Part shown: one piece after another, positions 1 through 6,415 of the stretch | Layout of the letters: each line of letters begins with the position of its first letter | How positions within the stretch are numbered: the first letter of the stretch is position 1 | Origin: Proteiniclasticum sediminis | GTDB lineage: Bacteria > Bacillota > Clostridia > Clostridiales > Clostridiaceae | Assembly: GCF_018128025.1 (NCBI RefSeq) | Contig: NZ_JAGSCS010000023.1 | Coordinates: 1-42,321, forward strand | DNA: 42,321 bases | Direction: 5' to 3' | Notes under the pieces: model-generated | The model's input: the letters and a program-made list of their open reading frames with translations, nothing else | The model's database searches: none | Told to the model about the DNA's origin: nothing | Position numbers and translations under genes: made by a program

Positions 1-201
1 CGCGGCGTCCGCCGCGCGAGAAGCGTTATGCTCGCGTTTGAGCCTTTCAACGATTCCCGGCTCCTTCGCTTCCAGCTCATCCTCCCGGCCCAGATTCTTC
101 AGAACCCTGATTTTGGGATTTTTGTGACCGGGAACCCGGTAAGATTCGATGATTCGGACATACTTATGACCGTTGCTCGTATACACCTGAATGCTGCTCA
201 T
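1..201 (-). CDS. IS1634-type transposase, N-terminal part
   Basis: The reverse strand from 201 encodes a protein beginning MSSIQVYTSNGHKYVRIIES that runs off the window edge. The N-terminal pattern (a short strand, then GHKYVRIIESYRVPG and later RVLKNLGREDEL) is typical of IS1634/IS4-group DDE transposases. GGAGG lies 10 bases before the ATG. Upstream there is a good promoter (TTGTAT, 17 bases, TACAAT) at about 220-250 on the minus strand. The catalytic residues are outside the window, so activity cannot be judged. The element has landed in the phage portal gene. The family call comes from recognised sequence style, not a search. Confidence 0.75.
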   Translation of the reverse strand, partial: MSSIQVYTSNGHKYVRIIESYRVPGHKNPKIRVLKNLGREDELEAKEPGIVERLKREHNASRAADAA

Positions 202-343
202 GAAAACACCGCCTCCATGTTGAATACATTGTATCATAAATACTTTATAAATACAATAAGGAATAACAAAAAACTTCTGCAAACATTCATTTACCTATGT
301 CTGCAAAAGTTTTTCGGCCTATTAAGTGTAAAACTCAGGAAAA
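1..343 (-). mobile_element. IS1634-type insertion sequence (partial)
   Basis: The transposase start and its leader abut the phage portal reading frame near 335-343, where portal sequence ends abruptly. Between them lies AT-rich sequence with an imperfect inverted repeat (AAAAACTTCTGCAAAC near 268-284 against GTCTGCAAAAGTTTTT near 300-315). The exact end of the element and any target duplication cannot be fixed because the other end is outside the window. Confidence 0.6.
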
Positions 344-424
344 AAAGCTGTAGCGGCTGCCACCGAGGGCATCTTTAGGCTTGTCACGCGCCTTGAATAT
401 ACCTTGAAGTATTCCCATAGACAT
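335..424 (-). pseudogene. Phage portal protein, N-terminal stub
   Basis: Reading from the ATG at 424, the frame gives MSMGILQGIFKARDKPKD and then ALGGSRYSFF, followed at once by a stop in foreign sequence. This start is characteristic of HK97-type portal proteins of Clostridia siphophages, which normally run to about 400 residues. AAGGAGAG precedes the start. About 27 codons survive. The rest was displaced by the IS1634-type insertion, or lies beyond it outside this window. The position just downstream of the terminase large subunit, apart from the inserted cassette, is the usual place for a portal. Loss of portal function would prevent capsid assembly by this prophage. Confidence 0.75.
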
Positions 425-446
425 CACTCTCCTTAAAATGGGCATG

Positions 447-473
447 AAAAAAGCACCCACAAATGTAGATGCT
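447..473 (-). terminator. Rho-independent terminator closing the kinase cassette
   Basis: On the minus strand AGCATCTACA and TGTGGGTGCT form a 10-pair stem (two G-T pairs) around a two-base loop, followed by TTTTTT. It lies between the last gene of the kinase cassette and the portal start, so it isolates the cassette from the phage morphogenesis operon. Confidence 0.8.
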
Positions 474-479
474 TGAAGT

Positions 480-665
480 TCAGATGTTTTTACTTGTTTT
501 TGCTTGAATTTTTGAATAACCATTTCCATAATCAATTATCTCAGAACCTTTTGTATAGTCGATACAATTGGATTTCTGTACTTTGGCTTTAAAACATATA
601 TTTTGATGTGGATTTGCTTTACTTTCTCTTGAAATCCTATTTGAAGAAACTACTGTTTTTTTCAT
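480..665 (-). CDS. Small cassette protein, function unknown (61 aa)
   Basis: The start is set at the ATG at 665 because AAAGGAGGTG lies 4 bases upstream; a longer frame from 695 would translate that ribosome binding site. The product is 61 residues, starts MKKTVVSSNRISRESK, and is basic in its first half. It has no membrane segment and I do not recognise a family. It is the last gene of the four-gene kinase cassette: it follows the kinase stop by 13 bases and precedes a strong terminator by 6. A small protein next to a kinase could be its substrate or inhibitor, but that is inference only. Confidence 0.6.
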   Translation of the reverse strand: MKKTVVSSNRISRESKANPHQNICFKAKVQKSNCIDYTKGSEIIDYGNGYSKIQAKTSKNI

Positions 666-678
666 ATCAGCACCTCCT

Positions 679-1722
679 TTAGCTGATACCTCCAACGATA
701 GAAGCTAACTTAACAAATAAATCTTTCCCATTATCGGTATATTTCATACAGTATTTGCTCATTTTCGTTGTCTTCTTTGTTGCAATATTTGTTTTAACAC
801 ATTCGATAGTATTTTTTGTTTTTACGCATATGCAATATTCGTATGTTTCGTCGCTTTTTACATATGGCGTACTTAGATCACCTGTAAATTGCCAATCCAG
901 ATTTGAATCCACAGAACTAATATCATTCATCATTTCTATAGTATTCATATATCTCGAATCTGGATTAATTTGTAATGCCTTAAGAATAATTTTCTGCAGT
1001 TGCTTGGGGACATGTGGAAAAAATAGTTTTCTATCAGGGAACTTTCCTTTCAAGATTGCATCCTTAAGCTGATCGGGTGTTGTGATTTTTTGATCTGATA
1101 ATTGACTGTTAAGTACACCTATTCCATTGCACAACCTATACATTGTTAAACCGATTTGGTAGATATCTGATTGTATTGTTCTACCTGAACTTTGATACCA
1201 CTCAGGGTCAACATGCATTCTATAATTGTATGGTTGCTCGGCCACCCCATTCCCATCCATATATTTGGAAAGTCCGAAATCCGTTAGTATAGCTTTCCCA
1301 GTATCATCAATTAGAATATTCGTTGGCTTAATATCCAGGTGAAGCATATTCTTCGAGTGAATAAAACTAACAGCACTCAATAGATCCAACGAGTATTTTA
1401 CTATTTCTCTCACTGTTAGAAAGCGATTATTACACAAAGTGTTGAGCGATCCGTTTCTATAATAGGGCATTGCCAAATAAATATTGTCATTATCCTGAGA
1501 TGCATATTGAATTTCTGCGACATTTGGATGTTTGCTGTCATATAACATCTTTGATTCAGAAAAATATTCTTCTGGTTTGAATTTCGATTTCTCCATTCTT
1601 TTTATTACTAATGTACTGCCAAGCTGTAAATCATTAGCTATAAATACATTGGAATTCTTTCCTTCATTGTTTCCAATATCGGAAGTTTTCTCAAATTGTA
1701 TCAAAGTCAAAATATTAGGCAT
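679..1722 (-). CDS. Ser/Thr protein kinase (Hanks type)
   Basis: Numbered from the GTG at 1731, the kinase core is intact. The ATP-binding lysine is in LVIKRM (K44), with a helix C acid near E57-E59. The catalytic loop HLDIKPTNIL (131-140) has D133, K135 and N138; the usual HRD is HLD. The metal motif DFG is at 151-153 and the APE-like end of the activation segment is DPEWY. No transmembrane segment follows, unlike PknB-type sensors. After about residue 285 comes an unrecognised region of roughly 65 residues. The ATG at 1722 is preferred because AGGTG sits 6 bases before it; it overlaps the previous gene by 8 bases. It is predicted to be a soluble cytosolic kinase. Its substrate is unknown; the neighbouring proteins are candidates. 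Confidence 0.85.
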   Translation of the reverse strand: MPNILTLIQFEKTSDIGNNEGKNSNVFIANDLQLGSTLVIKRMEKSKFKPEEYFSESKMLYDSKHPNVAEIQYASQDNDNIYLAMPYYRNGSLNTLCNNRFLTVREIVKYSLDLLSAVSFIHSKNMLHLDIKPTNILIDDTGKAILTDFGLSKYMDGNGVAEQPYNYRMHVDPEWYQSSGRTIQSDIYQIGLTMYRLCNGIGVLNSQLSDQKITTPDQLKDAILKGKFPDRKLFFPHVPKQLQKIILKALQINPDSRYMNTIEMMNDISSVDSNLDWQFTGDLSTPYVKSDETYEYCICVKTKNTIECVKTNIATKKTTKMSKYCMKYTDNGKDLFVKLASIVGGIS

Positions 1723-2212
1723 TTTTTGCACCTGCTTCCAATGAAGCTAAAGCAACAATAATCGCTTCTTTTTGTTCGCTTGTGATTCTTTTCCCAGTAT
1801 CAGAAACTACTTCAGTTAGATCCATAATATCATCGAGCATTTCATGTGGTTTCTTTTTTTCAACACTTAGTGTAGAAGCAATATTAGAAGAAACACCCAT
1901 GAAATGACTTTTTACAGTGCTGTTTGTGAATAACTCCATTAAAACACCTTCAACATTGAATCTAAAGATTAGACTGTTACTGATTGAGGTACGCGCGTTG
2001 CCTTCAATTAATTTAATACCAGCAAAAGAAATATCAAACTGAGAAATTATAGTGTCAAATGTTTTCCTGATAAAGCTAAGTTGTTCAGAAATTCCAATTG
2101 AAACGGGTATCTTCAAGCTTGATATACCCAGCACTTCGTTTTGCTCTCCGTTTTGTCGTACTATTGAATAATATATCTCGTTCGGAGATACTCTAAACCC
2201 AATCGCGTTCAT
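1715..2212 (-). CDS. RNase H-fold-like protein of unknown function (165 aa)
   Basis: It starts MNAIGFRVSPNEIYYSIVRQ with GGAGG 6 bases upstream. The opening strand-turn-strand, a central helix-strand unit with an acidic residue (IKLIEGNAR), and an acidic helix near the end (SEQKEAIIVALASLE) resemble RuvC/RNase H-fold proteins. However, the first catalytic Asp seems absent (GFR where such enzymes have GxD), so nuclease activity is doubtful. An actin-like or regulatory role would also fit. Gene order is regulator, this gene, kinase, small protein, with overlap into the kinase, so co-translation with the kinase is likely. The fold call is a pattern judgement that structure prediction could overturn. 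Confidence 0.5.
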   Translation of the reverse strand: MNAIGFRVSPNEIYYSIVRQNGEQNEVLGISSLKIPVSIGISEQLSFIRKTFDTIISQFDISFAGIKLIEGNARTSISNSLIFRFNVEGVLMELFTNSTVKSHFMGVSSNIASTLSVEKKKPHEMLDDIMDLTEVVSDTGKRITSEQKEAIIVALASLEAGAKNA

Positions 2213-2227
2213 TGTCAGCCTCCTTAA

Positions 2228-2734
2228 TTATTTGAAATATTCTTTGTATTCTAATAGGGTAGGCTTAATCCTATCCCATATGACCACTTTATCATCTATA
2301 TCTTCAAAAACCTTACCGTGGCTCTTTGGCGCATCCATTTTCATTTGAGCATAGTTGCTTTTAAATGTAGGGATAAATACATCAGGATGGTTAGCCTTAT
2401 CGAGGCAACGCTTTTCCAATTCAAGAAGAGGAACCGAACCGATTTCTGCTTCAATCTGAAAATATGCTTTTATTATTCTGTGGTTAATTTGGTTTTTCCG
2501 TTTAGCCCAAAGAGGTATTTTTGACAGAGCTTTGGGTTCTTCGATTGATGTTGGTTTTGTTCCAATTGCTGGTGACGTGGCATATTCTCGTGATGCTTTT
2601 GAAAAAGAAGAAGAAATATAGTTTTTCATAAATTCTTCTATGACAAATGATACTTCATCTTTATTCAGCTTTAATGCAATACAGAATTTCTCGTATATAT
2701 CTTCATCGACGGGTAAGGTTATGTTTTTAGTCAT
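2228..2734 (-). CDS. Ribbon-helix-helix-like regulator of the kinase cassette
   Basis: The ATG at 2734 is used because the preceding GGAGGTGG is its ribosome binding site. The 168-residue product starts MTKNITLPVDEDIYEKFCIA, then LKLNKDEVSFVIEEFMKNYI. This beta strand followed by two helices is the layout of CopG/Arc ribbon-helix-helix DNA-binding domains. The C-terminal two thirds is an additional domain I do not recognise, with a helix-rich segment (KNQINHRIIKAYFQIEAEIG). It is the first gene of the cassette, 20 bases after its promoter, which is overlapped by an 8+8 palindrome. Autoregulation is the likely arrangement (inference). Confidence 0.65.
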   Translation of the reverse strand: MTKNITLPVDEDIYEKFCIALKLNKDEVSFVIEEFMKNYISSSFSKASREYATSPAIGTKPTSIEEPKALSKIPLWAKRKNQINHRIIKAYFQIEAEIGSVPLLELEKRCLDKANHPDVFIPTFKSNYAQMKMDAPKSHGKVFEDIDDKVVIWDRIKPTLLEYKEYFK

Positions 2735-2756
2735 CTTTACCACCTCCATCGAGTTA

Positions 2757-2790
2757 ATACTAACACGCTAATTAGTATTTGTAAATACTA
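2757..2790 (-). promoter_or_regulatory. Promoter and palindromic operator of the kinase cassette
   Basis: On the minus strand TTTACA (2785-2780) and TAGTAT (2762-2757) are 17 bases apart. The -35 box sits inside a perfect palindrome, TAGTATTT-AC-AAATACTA (2790-2773). More TTAGTA half sites lie on both sides (about 2755-2760 and 2800-2806). The arrangement suits repression by the ribbon-helix-helix-like protein encoded next. Confidence 0.7.
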
Positions 2791-2804
2791 AAACACTATA
2801 TTTA

Positions 2805-4397
2805 CTAAAAAACAAGCAGGCCACGATCATCATAGACCGAAGCGCCACTTTCATTGCCGCATCGAATCGCCCGATCAAGCGCCATAATGGTGGCGACTGC
2901 GCCGTCGATTTTCTCTGTGGATTTCTCTTTGTCCGCTTTGATATTGCCTGCCGGGTCGGTGCGGATGTAGATGTTATCCATCATCCAACGTAGAACAGGG
3001 TGACCGCCGTGGGCAAGCTTCTGTTCTAAGGTTAGCTTCATCAGTTCTTTTGTCGGTGGGCTCATATCCTTGAAGCCCTGACCAAAAGGAACGACTGTAA
3101 AACCCATACCCTCAAGGTTCTGGACCATCTGCACAGCGCCCCAGCGGTCAAAAGCAATCTCGCGGATGTTATATTTCGTACCCAGCTCCTCAATAAAGCT
3201 CTCGATGAAGCCATAGTGGACCACATTGCCTTCGGTGGTTAAAAGGTAACCTTGCTTTTTCCAGACATCATAATTCACATGGTCACGCCGCACACGCAAA
3301 TCGATGTTGTCCTCCGGTATCCAGAAGAACGGGAGAACGACATACTTGTCATCCTCGTCCAGCGGTGGGAATACCAGAACAAAGGCAGTAATGTCGGTGG
3401 AAGAGGAAAGGTCAAGCCCACCGTAGCAAACCCGTCCCCGTAAGGCTTCCGGGTCTACCGCAAAAGCGCAGGCATCCCATTTGTCCATCGGCATCCAGCG
3501 AACGGCCTGTTTGACCCATTGGTTCAAGCGAAGCTGCCGGAAGCTGTTCTCTTCGGCGGGATTCTGGCGGGCAGACTCAAAGGCCGCTTTGACCTTATCT
3601 AAGCCGACGGTAATACCGAGGGAGGGATTGGCTTTTTTCCAAACCTTCGGATCAGTCCAGTCATCCTCCTGTGCAGCGCCGTATATGACCGGATAAAAGG
3701 TCGGGTCATTTTTTCTACCGTCAATGATATCCAGAGCCTTCTGATGGACTTCCCAGCAGATACTGTTCTGGTTGTCTCCGGCGGTTGTAATCAAAAAATA
3801 CAGCGGCTGCATCCTCGCATCACCGCTGCCTTTAGTCATAACGTCATAGAGCTTTCGGTTTGGCTGGGTGTGTAGCTCATCAAATACCACACCATGTGTA
3901 TTAAAACCGTGCTTATTGCCGACGTCGGCAGACAGCACCTGATAAGTGCTCCCAGTCGGTAAATAAGCAAGACGTTTCATGGAATCAAGAATCTTGACTC
4001 GTTTTGCGAGCGCCGGGCACATTCGCACCATATCCGCTGCAACGTTGAAAAAGATAGACGCCTGATTACGATCAGCGGCGCAGCCGTAGACCTCAGCGCG
4101 CTCCTCGTTGTCGCCACAGGTCAGCAGTAGAGCAACCGCAGCGGCGAGCTCTGATTTACCCATCTTCTTTGGAATTTCAACATACGCAGTGTTGAACTGC
4201 CGATAGCCGTTGGGTTTGATGGTGCCAAAGATATCCCGAATAATCTGCTCCTGCCAGTCAATAAGCTCAAAAGGTTTACCGGCCCAGGTGCCTTTGGTGT
4301 GGGAGAGCGCTTCAATAAAGGACACGGCGTAATCGGCCAGAGCCTTGTCATAGATTGAATCCGATGCCTTAAATCGGGTGGGAGAGTATTTCTTCAA
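2805..4397 (-). CDS. terL: Phage terminase large subunit
   Basis: This 530-residue protein is the ATPase-nuclease motor that packages phage DNA. The Walker A region is IPKKMGKSELA (about 75-85), the Walker B-type sequence is VVFDELH (about 174-180), and the C-terminal RNase H-like nuclease shows GGLDLSSSTDIT and a late DGAVATIMAL. The length is usual for the phage Terminase_1 group of Clostridia. The gene lies downstream of the small-protein cluster and ends 20 bases from the -35 box of the kinase cassette, which separates it from the portal gene it would normally precede. The frame is intact. Confidence 0.93.
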   Translation of the reverse strand: MKKYSPTRFKASDSIYDKALADYAVSFIEALSHTKGTWAGKPFELIDWQEQIIRDIFGTIKPNGYRQFNTAYVEIPKKMGKSELAAAVALLLTCGDNEERAEVYGCAADRNQASIFFNVAADMVRMCPALAKRVKILDSMKRLAYLPTGSTYQVLSADVGNKHGFNTHGVVFDELHTQPNRKLYDVMTKGSGDARMQPLYFLITTAGDNQNSICWEVHQKALDIIDGRKNDPTFYPVIYGAAQEDDWTDPKVWKKANPSLGITVGLDKVKAAFESARQNPAEENSFRQLRLNQWVKQAVRWMPMDKWDACAFAVDPEALRGRVCYGGLDLSSSTDITAFVLVFPPLDEDDKYVVLPFFWIPEDNIDLRVRRDHVNYDVWKKQGYLLTTEGNVVHYGFIESFIEELGTKYNIREIAFDRWGAVQMVQNLEGMGFTVVPFGQGFKDMSPPTKELMKLTLEQKLAHGGHPVLRWMMDNIYIRTDPAGNIKADKEKSTEKIDGAVATIMALDRAIRCGNESGASVYDDRGLLVF

Positions 4398-4514
4398 TTT
4401 TCTGATACGCCGTCGCCTCCTTTCTCAGGGCATAAAAAATACAGCCCATCTTGGCTGCATAACGAGGAACAGAGCCGGTTGGCTCATGTCCCAAGGAAAT
4501 GTAGTTTGTTAGTA

Positions 4515-4742
4515 TTAGCTGTTTTCCTTATGCAGCAGGAGTTCAAGGGCTAGCTGCGTGTCTGGATCGGCTGGCTCTATGTCCCAGCCCCTATCGTAAT
4601 TGCATACGACCTTGCCGTCACGCTTGAGCATCAGCTTGCTGATCCTACCGCCGTCGATTCCAAACTGGGAACCTTCCTCGTAAACCTTCATCCAGTAATG
4701 AAAAATGCTGTTGTGAATCTTAAGGCTTCCTTCTTTCCACAT
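4515..4742 (-). CDS. Small phage protein, unknown function (75 aa)
   Basis: The start is placed at the ATG at 4742 (MWKEGSLKIHNSIFHYWMKV), which has a GGGAG ribosome binding site just upstream. A longer frame to 4793 would run through the conserved promoter-leader. The product is small and compact (GSQFGIDGGRISKLMLKRDG, then a run ending RGWDIEP), a type often found beside terminase genes in Clostridia phages. I cannot assign a function. It is the first gene after one of the two repeated promoter-leaders and is probably co-transcribed with terL. Confidence 0.65.
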   Translation of the reverse strand: MWKEGSLKIHNSIFHYWMKVYEEGSQFGIDGGRISKLMLKRDGKVVCNYDRGWDIEPADPDTQLALELLLHKENS

Positions 4743-4757
4743 GGTGTGCACTCCCTT

Positions 4758-4818
4758 CGTTTTTGTATGTGTATATTCGCTCTGAAAGCACACAATAGCA
4801 AGTCAATTCAGAGATATA
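4758..4818 (-). promoter_or_regulatory. Repeated phage promoter-leader, copy 2
   Basis: On the minus strand the block contains GAATTGACTTGCTAT, then TTTCAGAGCGAATATA, then ACATAC followed by AAAACG, just before the 75-aa gene. The same block recurs at 5996-6059. TTGACT is a good -35 box, but the best -10 candidate (GAATATA) is further away than usual, so a dedicated sigma-like factor is possible. Confidence 0.6.
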
Positions 4819-4852
4819 AATGCACCAAATATCGTGATGAAAAGGATGTGTT

Positions 4853-5029
4853 TTACGCCTCGCCTGTCAGGATGAAGTGGGTATATTCCTTGCGGTTTTC
4901 TTCGAGGTACACGACCAGCTCATAAAAGCCTATATCGTTCGCGATGCGCTGCACCGATACTACATCAAACATATTCGTCAGACCGGTGTCGCGTATGGCC
5001 AAGATCTGCTTTCGCACCTTATCGGTCAT
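4853..5029 (-). CDS. DUF5049-like small phage protein (58 aa)
   Basis: The ATG at 5029 (MTDKVRKQILAIRDTG) is chosen because GGAGG lies 5 bases before it; the longer frame to 5059 would translate that site. The product continues LTNMFDVVSVQRIANDIGFY, then a short acidic C-terminus. This matches a short protein family usually called DUF5049 in Clostridia phages. No enzymatic motif is seen. It overlaps the end of the DUF4314 gene by 11 bases, which suggests translational coupling. Confidence 0.7.
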   Translation of the reverse strand: MTDKVRKQILAIRDTGLTNMFDVVSVQRIANDIGFYELVVYLEENRKEYTHFILTGEA

Positions 5030-5252
5030 CGTCGCACCTCCGGCAAAGGTCCTCGCCATAGACCACGTTCAGTCCGCTACCGTTGTCCCAGCTAACTATA
5101 ATGGAGCCGGTGTCATCCACTCCGATTACGGTGCCCTTGGTGCCGATGGGCGGAGCCTGCACATCATCCATGCGAAGAAGCTCCACGCGGCAACCGGTCG
5201 GAAACTGGTGGCGGATGCGCTCGACTACTTCTTTATTCGGAAATCTCATCAT
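5019..5252 (-). CDS. DUF4314-like small phage protein
   Basis: The start is at the ATG at 5252, with AAAGGAGG 6 bases before; a second ATG follows directly. The sequence MMRFPNKEVVERIRHQFPTG is followed by GTKGTVIGVDDTGSIIVSWD, a small SH3-like beta barrel with the GTKG/GSI-V-WD pattern of DUF4314. Its role is unknown; it is common between methyltransferase and terminase genes of these phages. It overlaps the previous gene by 20 bases and the next by 11, forming a coupled cluster. Confidence 0.75.
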   Translation of the reverse strand: MMRFPNKEVVERIRHQFPTGCRVELLRMDDVQAPPIGTKGTVIGVDDTGSIIVSWDNGSGLNVVYGEDLCRRCDDDR

Positions 5253-5979
5253 CAGTTGCCTCCTTTTCATTCAGCAGGGCATTTACCGCTTCTACTACAG
5301 CGGGGTCGTCGGTAGCGGCGTCCAGGTCCTCTGCGCTGAAGCCTTTCTTGGCTCCCGTTCGAAATGCGGCGCTACCGGTCAGGTTCCGAAGAAGCGTCCG
5401 GCGCGTTTCCTTGAACTCAACGCCAATGAAGCCGAGCCTAAGGAGGAAGCAGCGGAAGGCGTACTTCTCATTGTCCGTTTCTTTTTCCTTTGCAGTCACA
5501 CGCTTATGGCTCTTAGCTGCATCAAGCATATGCCCAAGGAAATGAGCAGTTGCACTGATGACCTCAGGCTCCGGAATGCGATCGAACCAAGGGAAGCGGA
5601 TACGCTCTTCGGTGACCTCAATTTCCAAGCTATCAGCACCGAGTGCTTTTTTGATGAGTGTCGCTTTGCTGTCCACCATCCTGCGCAGGTTGTCAATCGC
5701 CGCATCTGTGGTGTCTTTCAGCGGAAGCTCGATGCAAAGCACATCTGTGACTTCCTCGATCTCCGCTTCAAAGCCCATTTCGCACAGGCGCTCAATAAGC
5801 TGTTCGCCCTTGCTGCTGTCGTCGAAGGAAAGGATGCCATCCTTGCTGATGGTAAAGGCGTCTACCTGATAAGCGCAGGATGGAACGCCGAGGTATTTGG
5901 CATCGCTTTCGAGAATTTCTGCAATGGCCTGTACCAGTCGCTTGCGGTCGGGTCCGGTTACGTTGTAATTGATTTCCAT
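5233..5979 (-). CDS. Phage protein of the 'virulence-related' family, function unknown
   Basis: The start is at the ATG at 5979 (MEINYNVTGPDRKRLVQAIA), preceded by GGAGG; the longer frame would cross the leader. The product is 248 residues. An N-terminal domain of about 150 residues looks like a substrate- or fold-specific phage domain (YQVDAFTISKDGILSFDD). The C-terminal part (FRCFLLRLGFIGVEFKETRR) is conserved in proteins routinely labelled 'virulence protein' in Clostridia prophages. That label has no experimental meaning here. It is the first gene after promoter-leader copy 1. Confidence 0.7.
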   Translation of the reverse strand: MEINYNVTGPDRKRLVQAIAEILESDAKYLGVPSCAYQVDAFTISKDGILSFDDSSKGEQLIERLCEMGFEAEIEEVTDVLCIELPLKDTTDAAIDNLRRMVDSKATLIKKALGADSLEIEVTEERIRFPWFDRIPEPEVISATAHFLGHMLDAAKSHKRVTAKEKETDNEKYAFRCFLLRLGFIGVEFKETRRTLLRNLTGSAAFRTGAKKGFSAEDLDAATDDPAVVEAVNALLNEKEATDDEISE

Positions 5980-5995
5980 ATTCAAAACCTCCAGT

Positions 5996-6059
5996 CGTTT
6001 TGGTATGTACATATATCACTCTAAATGCACCTTATAGCAAGTCAATTTCGAGAAATATA
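5996..6059 (-). promoter_or_regulatory. Repeated phage promoter-leader, copy 1
   Basis: On the minus strand: AAATTGACTTGCTATAAGG, then TGCATTTAGAGTGATATA, then GTACATAC and AAAACG before the GGAGG of the 248-aa gene. It aligns over about 60 bases with 4758-4818. TTGACT occupies 6045-6040. The shared downstream part implies that both promoter and leader are under selection. Confidence 0.6.
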
Positions 6060-6111
6060 TGTGCCAAATCGAGTCGGAGGAAGCGACTGTTTATCATCAA
6101 CGGTGCTATCA

Positions 6112-6213
6112 TCAAGTCTTGCTAACCTCGCTGGCTGTCACCTCTACATAGGTGTAAAGCAGGCCATCTCGCTGGACAGAAACTTTGTCGGCAGAGCCGA
6201 CCTGTTCGATGTA
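6112..6213 (-). pseudogene. Displaced original C-terminus of the ParB-methyltransferase gene
   Basis: The minus strand reads R(YIEQVGSADKVSVQRDG) then LLYTYVEVTASEVSKT and TGA, 33 codons from 6213. These codons match the usual end of this phage methyltransferase family and align with the tail the gene has now (RDGQ-LxYxE/D). They have no start codon of their own. They lie directly beyond the three-recombinase element, in the orientation of the methyltransferase body (9825-10967). The simplest reading is that the element inserted at the arginine-tyrosine codon and pushed the native end here. Confidence 0.85.
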
Positions 6214-6215
6214 CC

Positions 6216-6240
6216 TATTATCAGGAATTCTTGATAAAAG
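6216..6240 (+). repeat. Outer recombinase-type site, left
   Basis: TATTATCAGGAATTCTTGAT at the left border shares TTATCAGGAA with sites at 6410-6391 (minus) and 9684-9693 (plus), and TATTATCAG with 6242-6250 and 9824-9816. It is the likely core-type site where the element joined the native gene end. Confidence 0.5.
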
Positions 6241-6241
6241 G

Positions 6242-6316
6242 TATTATCAGTATTCTCTAGAACACAAGAATTCTGATGAAGCAGGATCCGATATTTATGT
6301 TATTAGAGATGGTCAG
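6242..6316 (+). repeat. 75-bp perfect inverted repeat, left copy
   Basis: These 75 bases are the exact reverse complement of 9750-9824 and diverge at once on both sides. They begin TATTATCAGTATTC and end GATGGTCAG. Read on the plus strand they encode the peptide YYQYSLEHKNSDEAGSDIYV then IRDGQ. Confidence 0.95.
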
Positions 6317-6373
6317 AAACTCACTTATACAGAGGTTATAGGGTTAAAAAACGAAAAAGAAATGGAGATATGA
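6242..6373 (+). other. Silent alternative methyltransferase C-terminus
   Basis: Plus-strand codons continue from the 75-bp repeat as KLTYTEVIGLKNEKEMEI and TGA at 6371-6373. This is a complete C-terminal tail homologous to the one now joined to the methyltransferase (CLKYSDIAILEM) and to the displaced native tail. No start codon or ribosome binding site belongs to it. It would be expressed only if the segment between the two 75-bp repeats inverted. Confidence 0.75.
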
Positions 6374-6397
6374 CGATTCCATTTCCCTTTTCATTTT
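6359..6397 (+). terminator. Terminator after the alternative tail
   Basis: GAAATGGA (6359-6366) pairs with TCCATTTC (6378-6385) and is followed by CCTTTTCATTTTT. It overlaps the TGA of the alternative tail, so it would end the methyltransferase transcript after an inversion. Confidence 0.55.
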
Positions 6398-6410
6398 TCC
6401 TGATAAGTTG
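6391..6410 (-). repeat. Inner recombinase-type site, left
   Basis: On the minus strand CAACTTATCAGGAAAAATGA. It is inverted relative to CAAGTTATCAGGAATTTTTG at 9679-9698, so the two sites flank the recombinase trio symmetrically. Confidence 0.5.
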
Positions 6411-6415
6411 CATAG

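Noticed and set aside
28-378. Plus-strand frame at the left edge
   Set aside because: Antisense to the IS1634-type transposase start and its promoter; no ribosome binding site.
5083-6024. Long plus-strand open frame (313 codons)
   Set aside because: It is antisense to three well supported minus-strand genes (DUF5049, DUF4314, 248-aa protein), has no ribosome binding site and no recognisable domain.
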